NCBI GenBank assembly: GCA_965601825.1
Contig: OZ271839.1
Span: 558,001 to 622,000, forward strand
DNA length: 64,000 nt
Reading direction: 5' to 3'
Origin: HXMU1420-13 sp965601825
GTDB lineage: Bacteria > Bacteroidota > Rhodothermia > Balneolales > Balneolaceae
Shown: piece by piece, positions 43,161 to 50,815 of the stretch
Layout of the letters: every line of letters begins with the position of its first letter
Numbering within the stretch: the stretch's first letter is position 1
Notes under the pieces: generated by a model
Told to the model about the DNA's origin: nothing
What the model saw: the letters and a program-made list of their open reading frames with translations, nothing else
The model's database searches: none
Made by a program: the position numbers and the translations under genes

Positions 43161-44217
43161 TACTACACCCCCTGATCTCAGCTTTCTTCAATCGACCCGA
43201 AACTTTGAAGTACGTTCCTTTTCTTCCGCATTTACAGTCATCTACACCATGAATGGTACCAAGGTCTTCTGTAAGCAAGGAATGCCCAGGATAACTCTTA
43301 GGAAGAACTGAAATAGTCTGAATTATTCCTTCTTCACCGTGGGGTAAAATTGAGAAATCATATGGGTCACGCACTACAATGTCTGAGAAATTTGATGTAT
43401 GTAGGTATCCACATTCGCATTCCAGATTAATGGATCCGGTTTGTTCTACCATTCCATAGTAATCATGTACAGACTTGATCCCCGTTGCTTGTTGAATCAG
43501 TTCTTTAAAGGCATCATTGGTCACCGATTCATTAACCAATTTCTTCCAGCCTCCTCCATGAACTAAAATCCCGCCATCTAAGTCTAAGTAGATTCCCTGC
43601 TCTATTAAGGATTTAACAAAGTATTTATAGATTACATAAGTGAACCCAAATACGAAAATTGGTTTGCCTTTGTGCTCTTCTAAAAAGCTCTTAACCTGAT
43701 CAACCTGAAGCTTCATTTGGTCATCCAGGGCATACAACTTTTTAGATCCGAACATTGAAAAACCAAGGATTCCTGCCCCTCTGGCTGAAAATGAATTTCG
43801 ATCCCGAAGTACACTTGGTGTATCAACAATCAACATAGGAAGACGCTGTTTCCCCAAAACAGATGACATTATTTTTACCAAAGCTTTGGTCTGGTCTCTG
43901 GAAGTTTCTTTATCTAAATGTATTCGTGAAACACCCTGACCGGAAGTTCCTGATGAAGTCATTTTTTTGATTAACTCATCTTCTTCAACACTATAGAAAT
44001 CATTGTCTTTGAATAACCGAACCGGTAAAAAGGGAAGTTTTTTGTAGGACACCGGTTTGTTTGGATTATGGTCCAACCCCTTTAAAATCGAGTTATAAGG
44101 TTTGCACTTTTCGTAATGCAATTCAGTTAACTCGTTTAAGTGTACATCAAAAAAAGCTTCTTTCTCTGCTTTCGATATACTGAACGGATCCATTTCAAAG
44201 AGGTCTTCATACTTCAT
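43147..44217 (-). CDS. LuxE-like acyl-protein synthetase
   Basis: LuxE activates a fatty or other carboxylic acid as acyl-AMP and passes it through a cysteine to LuxC. The 356-residue protein has KLPFLPVRLFKD near the N-terminus, the nucleotide-binding loop MTSSGTSGQGVSRI, FVFGFTYVIYKY, GGGWKKL and YYGMVEQTGSI, and near the C-terminus two cysteines in DDCKCGRK and one in RGCSNVIS that may be the acyl site. It overlaps the acyl-AMP ligase upstream by four bases and LuxC downstream by 14. It is a normal-length member. Confidence 0.88.
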   Translation of the reverse strand: MKYEDLFEMDPFSISKAEKEAFFDVHLNELTELHYEKCKPYNSILKGLDHNPNKPVSYKKLPFLPVRLFKDNDFYSVEEDELIKKMTSSGTSGQGVSRIHLDKETSRDQTKALVKIMSSVLGKQRLPMLIVDTPSVLRDRNSFSARGAGILGFSMFGSKKLYALDDQMKLQVDQVKSFLEEHKGKPIFVFGFTYVIYKYFVKSLIEQGIYLDLDGGILVHGGGWKKLVNESVTNDAFKELIQQATGIKSVHDYYGMVEQTGSINLECECGYLHTSNFSDIVVRDPYDFSILPHGEEGIIQTISVLPKSYPGHSLLTEDLGTIHGVDDCKCGRKGTYFKVSGRLKKAEIRGCSNVIS

Positions 44218-45626
44218 GCAGCAGCCTCTCTATTTAGTTCGGCATACAATATTTTGCCCGCGCTATTTTTTGGAATTTGATCCACAACTTCTACCCTGAA
44301 AGCTGACGGATGCAACTGAACCTTCTTGATGATTGCTGATTTAATAGTGTCTTTCTTCTCAATATCTTCAATGAAGACCATCAATAGATCATCTCTTCCT
44401 CCACAAGCTACGTCAGGAGTAATGACTTTAAGTTGTGCCTCTATTTCATCAAGATTTACTCGATTACCAAATATCTTAAGGAATCTCTTTTTTCTACCAA
44501 TGATGTATACAAAACCTTCCCGATCTTTTCTGGCGATGTCACCGGTTTTCAGAAGTCCTTTGAAATCATCTCCCCGACTTAAATCATCTGCTTTTTCAGC
44601 ATAACCGAGGGAAACATTATCTCCTGTATAAACTAATTCTCCTGCCTCGGAATGAAGAAGTTCTTTTCCATTCTCATTCAGAATATTGATTTCGCCACCA
44701 GGAATTGCAATTCCTACGCTTCCTTCTTTTTTAGGAAGTGAACCCGGCGGTAAATAAGATATTCGTGCTGTGGCTTCAGTCTGACCATACATAACCACAA
44801 ACTTTTTGTGATTCTGCTTGCAATAATCGTCGAACTCACTAATTAATAGATTATTGAGTTTTCCACCTGCCTGAGTAAAGGTTTTAAGATTAGGATACTC
44901 TTTTTTCATTACCCCTAATCTTTTCAGCATCTGATAAGTATATGGTACCCCGGAAAAGCTGGTCGCTTTTTCACTTTCCAGAAACGACCAAAATTCCTTT
45001 TCCATAATTGAATTCGGTGTCAACAGTAAAGTCGCGCCCTTTATTAAATGGCTGTTAATGATTGATAAGCCAAATGAATAATGCATCGGTAAAGCTGTTA
45101 TTGGGCGTTCATTTGCATTTATACCAAGATACTTGGCTATTGACCGAGCATTTGATTCCAGGTTTTTTTTAGTCAATCGAACAAACTTTGCACTTCCTGT
45201 ACTTCCGGATGTCGGAAGTAAAAGATTTAATTCATGTGCTAATTCAGGAGGATTCTTCTCTCGAGTTTCAACAAGTTGAAAGTCCTCTAATTCAAATCTG
45301 GCTTTTTTATAATCAACTAGCACTTCATGATTTTCAGGAGCCCATATGTAAGATGGTCGATAAGCCTCGATTAAAGCTTTTAATTGATCCTTTGGCATTT
45401 TCGCATCAATCATCACGCCAACATGATTGCCAATAACAACTGATAAATAACCAATTAGAGAACCAATAGAATTGGTACATAAGCAGAATACAAGAGCTCT
45501 ATCCGGAATTACATCCTGAATCATTTCTGAAGATTGGGCCAGACTTCGATATTTAATGTGCTTGCCATCGGGTAAGATCACGGCTGTTTGATCTTCAAAA
45601 AATGATATATCGGTTCCCAAAAACAT
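44214..45626 (-). CDS. AMP-forming acyl ligase (ANL superfamily)
   Basis: This 470-residue adenylating enzyme has core motif A3 LLLPTSGSTGSAKFVRL, YGQTEATARISY (A5), ELVYTGDNVSLGYA with LLKTGDIARKDREGFVYIIGRKKRFLKIFGNRVNLDEIE (A7-A8), and the catalytic Lys in PKNSAGKILYAEL at the C-terminus (A10). Such proteins form acyl-AMP and load CoA or an acyl carrier protein. As the operon also encodes an ACP, the likely product is acyl-ACP. The acid is unknown. It is four bases after the NeuB-like gene and overlaps LuxE. Confidence 0.88.
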   Translation of the reverse strand: MFLGTDISFFEDQTAVILPDGKHIKYRSLAQSSEMIQDVIPDRALVFCLCTNSIGSLIGYLSVVIGNHVGVMIDAKMPKDQLKALIEAYRPSYIWAPENHEVLVDYKKARFELEDFQLVETREKNPPELAHELNLLLPTSGSTGSAKFVRLTKKNLESNARSIAKYLGINANERPITALPMHYSFGLSIINSHLIKGATLLLTPNSIMEKEFWSFLESEKATSFSGVPYTYQMLKRLGVMKKEYPNLKTFTQAGGKLNNLLISEFDDYCKQNHKKFVVMYGQTEATARISYLPPGSLPKKEGSVGIAIPGGEINILNENGKELLHSEAGELVYTGDNVSLGYAEKADDLSRGDDFKGLLKTGDIARKDREGFVYIIGRKKRFLKIFGNRVNLDEIEAQLKVITPDVACGGRDDLLMVFIEDIEKKDTIKSAIIKKVQLHPSAFRVEVVDQIPKNSAGKILYAELNREAAA

Positions 45627-45630
45627 AGTG

Positions 45631-46662
45631 CTAAATCATAGCTTCCGGTTTTAGCAAAATATCTGCTTCAAGATCTTCTTTTAACTCCCGACCAATCAAT
45701 GAGTCCAGTTCTTCAGGCTGAATCCCTGTTCCTGGCCGTTTTAAAGTCAGATCTTCTTCAGATAAAATATGCCCCGAGCATAGCGTCCGAGCAGTCACCA
45801 CACTTCGGCGCATATTTTTTTTCTGATTTATTTCCTCTTCTATCAAAATCCTTTCAGCGCTACCCATAGCAACCGATACTGAGTGACAGTATTTGATCAT
45901 CTTACCAAAATCATCCGCTTCCATCGCCATTTGGTTATCCATTCCAATTTTGGATTGATCCAATGTGAAGTGCTTTTCAATAACTCCTGCTCCTAATGCT
46001 ACGGAAGCCGGTGCCAATTCCGGTCCTATAGAATGATCCGAGAATCCAATTACATAGTTTGGAAACTTCTCTTTTAATGAAGTAATATTTCTAAGATTGG
46101 TAATAGATGGGTCTGCCGGATAAATAGAAACACAATGAAGTATCACAATTTGGGTATTCCCGGTACTTTCGAGTGTTTCAACTGCTTTCTCGATTTCCTC
46201 CATAGATCCCATGCCTGTACTAAGAATAATTGGAACACCTTTTGCACCGATGTATTTCAAAAATGGATGATTATTCAATTCCATCGATGCAATCTTGATG
46301 AAAGGAACATTTTCTTGATCAACCAGAAAATCAACTTCCTTTTCAGAATATGGTGTCGAAGAAAAATCGATCCCTATTTCACTGCAATATTCTACCAATC
46401 CTGCTAACTCTTCTTCTTTTAGGGAATATCTCTTTACAAAGCGTTGAGCAATTGGGTTTTCCTCGTAGTAGCTCTTCGAATAAAGTGTTTCATCTGTCCA
46501 TGACTGAAATTTTACGCAATCGGCCCCAATTTCTTTGGCGGTTCGAATCATTTCTTTGGCTACATCCACCTTCCCAAAATGACTCGTATTTAGTTCAGCA
46601 ATCACATACGGAGTCATTCCTTCTCCTACTCTTTTTCCATTTCTGAATGTAATTGTGCTCAT
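45631..46662 (-). CDS. NeuB-like PEP-condensing synthase (SpsE family)
   Basis: NeuB enzymes join phosphoenolpyruvate to an aldehyde (in known cases ManNAc or related aminosugars) to give nonulosonic acids. The 343-residue protein has YVIAELNTSHFGKVDVAKEMI, GADCVKFQS, IKIASMELNNHPFL, ILSTGMGSMEEIEKAV, LHCVSIYPADPS, GFSDHSIGPELAP, GAGVIEKHFTLD, and a C-terminal SAF antifreeze-like domain (RRSVVTARTL..., RPGTGIQPEEL...GREL). These are complete family motifs. There is no CMP-transferase, epimerase or other nonulosonate gene in the operon, so the aldehyde acceptor may be something else, for instance one made by LuxC. Confidence 0.92.
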   Translation of the reverse strand: MSTITFRNGKRVGEGMTPYVIAELNTSHFGKVDVAKEMIRTAKEIGADCVKFQSWTDETLYSKSYYEENPIAQRFVKRYSLKEEELAGLVEYCSEIGIDFSSTPYSEKEVDFLVDQENVPFIKIASMELNNHPFLKYIGAKGVPIILSTGMGSMEEIEKAVETLESTGNTQIVILHCVSIYPADPSITNLRNITSLKEKFPNYVIGFSDHSIGPELAPASVALGAGVIEKHFTLDQSKIGMDNQMAMEADDFGKMIKYCHSVSVAMGSAERILIEEEINQKKNMRRSVVTARTLCSGHILSEEDLTLKRPGTGIQPEELDSLIGRELKEDLEADILLKPEAMI

Positions 46663-46666
46663 GGCT

Positions 46667-48454
46667 TTACAAATCTATGGGTTCAACAATCATCTCTCGT
46701 TGAATTATCTCACGATCAAGGAAGGGAGATTGATCTTCTAAAGGTCGCTGAACAAACCGTTTTTCTTTTGTTCTGGCGTGCGTCATGTGAATGTAATTTT
46801 GATCCGGTTTACCCATGATCTCACACAAAACCGGACCTTCCATTTCAAGAACTTCTTTCAATCCCTCACTTAATTCCGAGGTCTCATTTATTCTCCTAAA
46901 GGGGATATCAAATCCGGCTGCAATCTTTTCAAATTCCGGTATTCCAACGCCTGTTTGCTCATCAACACCAATGGTTCGATTTCTAAAAAGCTGAACCTGG
47001 CGTTTTCGGATTACAGCGTATGCATTGTTGTTCACGATAAAGATCTTTGCCGGAATATTTTGAAACTGAATCGTTGCCAATTCCTGAAGATTCATCATCA
47101 CTGATCCGTCTCCAATTACTGTAATTAATTGGTCGGCACCGGCATAATATGCTCCAATCACTGCCGGTAATGCATACCCCATAGATCCTTGAGAGGCAGG
47201 ATGAATACATCGCTGCATTTTCTTAAATGGAGTGTTTGTTGGAATAACTAATTCAATCAAACCGGAATCGGTAACAACGGTGGCATTATCAGACATGGAA
47301 TGTCCAAGTTCTCTCGCCAAATCATGCAAATCGACCAAGCCTTCTTCTCCGCCAATTATTCCCTCTCGATCGAAATACTCTTTCCAGTAGCTAAGTCGAT
47401 CTAACCATTCTTTTTTTGGCTCTAATGTTTCTGATTTTGATAATTCTTCTATAAAATATTTGGCGTCACTATGAACAAATTGATCCACTCTAAGATCATT
47501 TTTTTGATGCTCATTTTCGTCGATATCAACAACAATTCGCTTTGCTCCGCGAGCAAATTTGTCAAGCTGTTCACCGGTGGTCATCGTTGTGAGTCGATTT
47601 CCAATCACCAACAATAAATCACTGTTCTGAAGTGCAAAATTACCCGCTCTTGAACATCCCATTATACCCACCGATCCAATTGAAAGAGGATGTGTCGATC
47701 CAAAAGTATCGACCGCAGAACCTGAAAAAACTACTGGTAGCTGATGCCTTTCTGCAAACTGATTAAACTCTTCAACGGCTTCTGCAGACCGAATTCCACT
47801 TCCAATCAAAACTAATGGCCTTTCAGCTTCTTTAATCGATTCGATAACTTTTGAAATATCTTCTGAACTAGCCTGAGGTAGTGACACATTTTTTTCTGCG
47901 ATTGTTGAGTATTCTTCAGGCTCAATACGCATGTTTTGCACATTTAAAGGAACATCTATCCAAACTGGTCCTTTTCTACCCGTCGTCGCCTGATGAATCG
48001 CTTGGTTAATTTGCTCATCCACCTTTTCTGGGTCGGTGATCATCACGGCGTATTTTGTGATGGATTCAACCATTGGAATGATATCAGCTTCTTGCTGACC
48101 AAATGTTCGAATTTGCTTCCCGGTAAAGTTGGTAGTCTCCTCTAGTTTATTCTGACCTGATACAAAGATGCATGGAATTCCGTCTTGCCAGGCATTTAAA
48201 ACTGCGGTAAGGGCATTGGTCATCGCACAACCTGTTGACACCATACAAAAACCTGGTTTTCCACTTTTATCCGCATAAGATACTGCAGCAAATCCCGCTG
48301 TTTGCTCGTGATGAACTGGGACAATGTTGATTTCGCTATGACGTGCTAATGCATCATTCAGAAAAAGTGCACCACGCCCAGTAACTAAGAAACAGGAGTC
48401 CGCACCGGCATCAAAAATCTTATTTACGATATGATCAGCAACTCGAATAGCCAT
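46667..48454 (-). CDS. Thiamine-diphosphate enzyme, acetolactate synthase-like
   Basis: This 595-residue protein has the three-domain layout of acetolactate synthase and relatives: N-terminal PYR domain with the catalytic Glu in VPVHHEQTAGFAAVSYA, middle domain (about 195-335), and PP domain with the ThDP-Mg site VIGDGSVMMNLQELATIQ...NNNAY. No branched-chain amino acid genes are nearby and no regulatory subunit is present. Such enzymes decarboxylate 2-keto acids and can join the product to an aldehyde. It overlaps the dehydratase gene by one base. The exact reaction is unknown. Confidence 0.85.
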   Translation of the reverse strand: MAIRVADHIVNKIFDAGADSCFLVTGRGALFLNDALARHSEINIVPVHHEQTAGFAAVSYADKSGKPGFCMVSTGCAMTNALTAVLNAWQDGIPCIFVSGQNKLEETTNFTGKQIRTFGQQEADIIPMVESITKYAVMITDPEKVDEQINQAIHQATTGRKGPVWIDVPLNVQNMRIEPEEYSTIAEKNVSLPQASSEDISKVIESIKEAERPLVLIGSGIRSAEAVEEFNQFAERHQLPVVFSGSAVDTFGSTHPLSIGSVGIMGCSRAGNFALQNSDLLLVIGNRLTTMTTGEQLDKFARGAKRIVVDIDENEHQKNDLRVDQFVHSDAKYFIEELSKSETLEPKKEWLDRLSYWKEYFDREGIIGGEEGLVDLHDLARELGHSMSDNATVVTDSGLIELVIPTNTPFKKMQRCIHPASQGSMGYALPAVIGAYYAGADQLITVIGDGSVMMNLQELATIQFQNIPAKIFIVNNNAYAVIRKRQVQLFRNRTIGVDEQTGVGIPEFEKIAAGFDIPFRRINETSELSEGLKEVLEMEGPVLCEIMGKPDQNYIHMTHARTKEKRFVQRPLEDQSPFLDREIIQREMIVEPIDL

Positions 48455-48930
48455 TATTTTTTTGGTAAATATTCATTTAATACTTCCGGGATTCCGACCT
48501 GTAATTCGATGCTGCAAGCAAGCTCACCATCCACATATCCAATAGATCGGCCTTTAGCCATACCTCTACGAAATGAGTCCAGTTCGGCTTTAATTTTCAT
48601 AGTCATTCCCGGAACAATCTTCTTTTTGAATCGAACCTCTTTATATGAGATTGCACTTGCCTTACTTCCTTTATGTTCATCGTAAGAGAGAAATGTCATC
48701 AAAAACATTTGGGCTAGCATTTCAACTAAAATGAAACCCGGTACATTTGGATCATCAGGATAATGAACAGGGAAAAACCACTCATTGAATGTGAATTGTT
48801 TATATCCTTCTGCATGTGAACCTACTACTACTTCATCCACGTAGTCAATGAATAGCATAGGGTGCCGATTACGTTGATATTCCTGAATTTCAACAACGTT
48901 TATATCTCTGATGACCCTATGCTCGCTCAT
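48454..48930 (-). CDS. FabZ-like hotdog-fold acyl-ACP dehydratase
   Basis: This 158-residue protein follows the FabZ layout: NRHPMLFIDYVDEV, NEWFFPVHYPDDPNVPGFILVEMLAQM, and a C-terminal strand with KAELDSFRRGMAKG. The catalytic His (VHYP, replacing the usual GHFP) and Glu (ILVEMLAQ) are both kept, so dehydratase activity on a 3-hydroxyacyl-ACP is plausible; a thioesterase or non-catalytic role is possible. It overlaps the ACP gene by four bases, which fits an ACP-bound substrate. Confidence 0.8.
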   Translation of the reverse strand: MSEHRVIRDINVVEIQEYQRNRHPMLFIDYVDEVVVGSHAEGYKQFTFNEWFFPVHYPDDPNVPGFILVEMLAQMFLMTFLSYDEHKGSKASAISYKEVRFKKKIVPGMTMKIKAELDSFRRGMAKGRSIGYVDGELACSIELQVGIPEVLNEYLPKK

Positions 48931-49172
48931 GCTGCCAATTCTACCTCGTATTTGCCTAGAATTTCTAACCCTTTTTGATACGAACTGAAATCCACGATGT
49001 CGTCCATATCCATCATAATTTCGAATTCATCTTCTAGTGTGGCCATTAAACCCATATGACCAACCGAGTCCCATTCCGGAATGGAATTATATTCCAGAAC
49101 GTCAATTTTTTCCGCTTCAGCAATACCGAAGTTATCCTCAAAGGCTTTTCTGTACTTTTCTAAATTACTCAT
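48927..49172 (-). CDS. Acyl carrier protein
   Basis: This is an 81-residue acidic helical protein with the phosphopantetheine attachment site EWDSVGHMGLMATLEDEF (the Ser in DSVGHM). It is the first gene of the seven-gene operon. It is distinct from the fatty acid synthesis ACP, as no fab genes are adjacent, and so is probably a dedicated carrier for the pathway. No phosphopantetheinyl transferase is in the cluster; a general one would load it. Confidence 0.9.
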   Translation of the reverse strand: MSNLEKYRKAFEDNFGIAEAEKIDVLEYNSIPEWDSVGHMGLMATLEDEFEIMMDMDDIVDFSSYQKGLEILGKYEVELAA

Positions 49173-49491
49173 GGCACATCATTAACTATGTTTATTAAGT
49201 GATTTCGGTTACAACCAGTGTTTTGTTCACTTAATAAATGCAACTCCTGTGCCAAGGCATTTTTTTCTGTGATGCAAAGTAATTCAAAGGGTCATCCAGA
49301 GCGCGGTAATGGATCTGCACAATTCTGTTCTGGCCTGTTCTTGATTGTGAAGACTCCTCGATTCCTCGGAGAGACTAGAAACACAATCGAGACTCTACAT
49401 TAAGTCATTCAGAGCATAGCGATGAATCCACACAACTTTGTTCTGGCTTACTTTTGGCTTGGTGAGTACATAGCTTTCAAACCGAGGCAAC
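49173..49491. other. Repeat-filled gap upstream of the ACP operon
   Basis: The 319 bases hold no gene (the open frame 49218-49403 follows the repeats). They contain repeat R2 copies a and b and should also contain the promoter of the operon; I cannot point to it with certainty. Confidence 0.6.
49291..49470. repeat. Repeat R2, copies a and b
   Basis: Copy a (49291-49378) begins GTCATCCAGAGCGCGGTAATGG and ends CTCCTCGATTCCTCGGAGAGACT, with an internal hairpin around the CCTCGATTCCTCGG segment. Copy b (49404-49470) starts GTCATTCAGAGCATAGCGATG and is incomplete. A third copy lies on the other side of the GIY-YIG gene. Confidence 0.8.
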
Positions 49492-49848
49492 TCATTTAAA
49501 TCTTTCCCTGTATTTAACAAAATATGGGTCATCCAATATTTTAACTGGTGGCCATTCACCAACGATTTGTCTATTTAAAAATTCCCAATTGGGATTTTTC
49601 GATGAGATTAGCTCTTCTTTCCACTTCCTTGACTTTCCTTTTAATCTTTTTTCGGCAGCAATTGCGTCTAACATTGTTGGGAAGACATCATAAAACAACA
49701 AATTGTAACAATAATTTTTTCCAGCAAAGGAATCTTCTTTTCCACGTTCCAGATAATGCTCAACTACTCTTCTTTGTAGATTATTTGATGTACCTGTATA
49801 GAGAACATTTCGATTCGGATTAGTAGTTATGTATACAACTAAGTTCAT
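49492..49848 (-). CDS. GIY-YIG nuclease
   Basis: This 118-residue single-domain GIY-YIG protein of the UvrC N-terminal/YhbQ group has VVYITTNPNRNVLYTGTSNNLQRRVVEH, with the GIY-type Tyr, YTG motif, Arg and the His of the core, then a Glu in DAIAAEKRLKGKSRKWKEELI. The family hydrolyses DNA; solitary forms are common and their role is open. Copies of repeat R2 flank it on both sides (49291-49470 and 49886-49973), so it looks inserted between the GNAT gene and the ACP operon. Confidence 0.88.
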   Translation of the reverse strand: MNLVVYITTNPNRNVLYTGTSNNLQRRVVEHYLERGKEDSFAGKNYCYNLLFYDVFPTMLDAIAAEKRLKGKSRKWKEELISSKNPNWEFLNRQIVGEWPPVKILDDPYFVKYRERFK

Positions 49849-49885
49849 AAATTACAATAACAACAAAGACCCTCAATAACAAAGA

Positions 49886-49973
49886 GTCATCCAAAGCACA
49901 GCGATGGATCTACACAACGCTGTTCTGGCCTGTCTTTGGTTTATGAAGACTCCTCGATTCCTCGGAGTGACTG
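49886..49973. repeat. Repeat R2, copy c
   Basis: GTCATCCAAAGCACAGCGATGG...CTCCTCGATTCCTCGGAGTGACT is nearly the same as copy a and has the same orientation, on the far side of the GIY-YIG gene. Confidence 0.8.
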
Positions 49974-50006
49974 GAAATAAGAAGCAGCTTGATGATCTTG
50001 GGTGGT

Positions 50007-50768
50007 TTATCTTACTCTATGCCAGTGGTAATCGATGTAGGTATTTCTTAAATCAAGATTTAAAGCAAGATATACTTTGAAGATTCCAGTATTAGCTATA
50101 GATACATCAATTCCGTTTAGTGTCTTTAACCCCATGTTCTTAAAATGATTGATCACGGAACCAAAAAAATACGGTGTTATCATTCCTCTTCCTTCAACAC
50201 TGCCGCCAACAGTTAATGTGACCACACCACCATTTATCTCATAGAAAACAAATGATGTCAAAACATCTTTCATTTTATAGACGATTAGTGGCTTTCCCTC
50301 TTCTACCATCTGTCGAACCCAATTCTGCATTCTTAGATCAGCGAGCCTGGAATCAATAAATGGATCTTCATGGAATCGAGAGAAGTTAAACATTCCTGGA
50401 ATCAACTCAATTACATGCAATCTTTCATCAAGTGTAGCGTCTCTTAAAGGAAGAATTCTTTTGCTGTGCATCAGAGGTAATTGATACTTTTCTAAAGATG
50501 GGATATGAAGAGAGGCCTGTGTTTCTACGGGAAAAAAACTTGATTCTAACATTGCTTGTTTGATCACAAAGTCATCAGCTTGAAACCGACCATAGCAAAT
50601 ATCAGGTGCCTGTTTATTCAATAAATCCTGAATCAGTTTTGTCCCAGACGTAATAGAATCAATCTTAAGATCTGTGATTTCAATTGTTTTATTGTCAAAT
50701 ACCCTTTCATCCCAAGGGGTTGGGCGGTGTTCCAGTATGTTATTATTATCCAGTTTTATTTCAGGCAT
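50007..50768 (-). CDS. GNAT acyltransferase, WecD-like
   Basis: This 253-residue protein is probably a GNAT-fold acetyltransferase. The segment FSRFHEDPFIDSRLADLRMQNWVRQ resembles WecD/RffC, the dTDP-fucosamine acetyltransferase, and GGVVTLTVGGSVEGRGMITPYF fits the CoA-binding strand and loop of the fold; the C-terminus (GIDVSIANTGIFKVYLALN) also matches. It precedes the LuxC/NeuB-type operon on the same strand but a nuclease and repeats lie between. It may acylate an amino sugar or the product of that operon. Confidence 0.65.
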   Translation of the reverse strand: MPEIKLDNNNILEHRPTPWDERVFDNKTIEITDLKIDSITSGTKLIQDLLNKQAPDICYGRFQADDFVIKQAMLESSFFPVETQASLHIPSLEKYQLPLMHSKRILPLRDATLDERLHVIELIPGMFNFSRFHEDPFIDSRLADLRMQNWVRQMVEEGKPLIVYKMKDVLTSFVFYEINGGVVTLTVGGSVEGRGMITPYFFGSVINHFKNMGLKTLNGIDVSIANTGIFKVYLALNLDLRNTYIDYHWHRVR

Positions 50769-50815
50769 TTTCGAACTTAGTTAATTCTATTGAATTTAGA
50801 AGCTTGAATTACTTA

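Noticed and set aside
41922..44217. Bioluminescence operon
   Set aside because: LuxC and LuxE homologues are present, but luxA, luxB and luxD are absent and the neighbours point to biosynthesis.
45631..46662. Standard sialic, legionaminic or pseudaminic acid locus
   Set aside because: Only the NeuB-like gene is present; CMP-transferase, epimerase/dehydratase and aminotransferase genes are missing from the operon.
48927..50768. GNAT gene as first gene of the ACP operon
   Set aside because: More than 800 bases with a nuclease gene and repeats lie between them, so one transcript is doubtful, though an ancestral link is possible.
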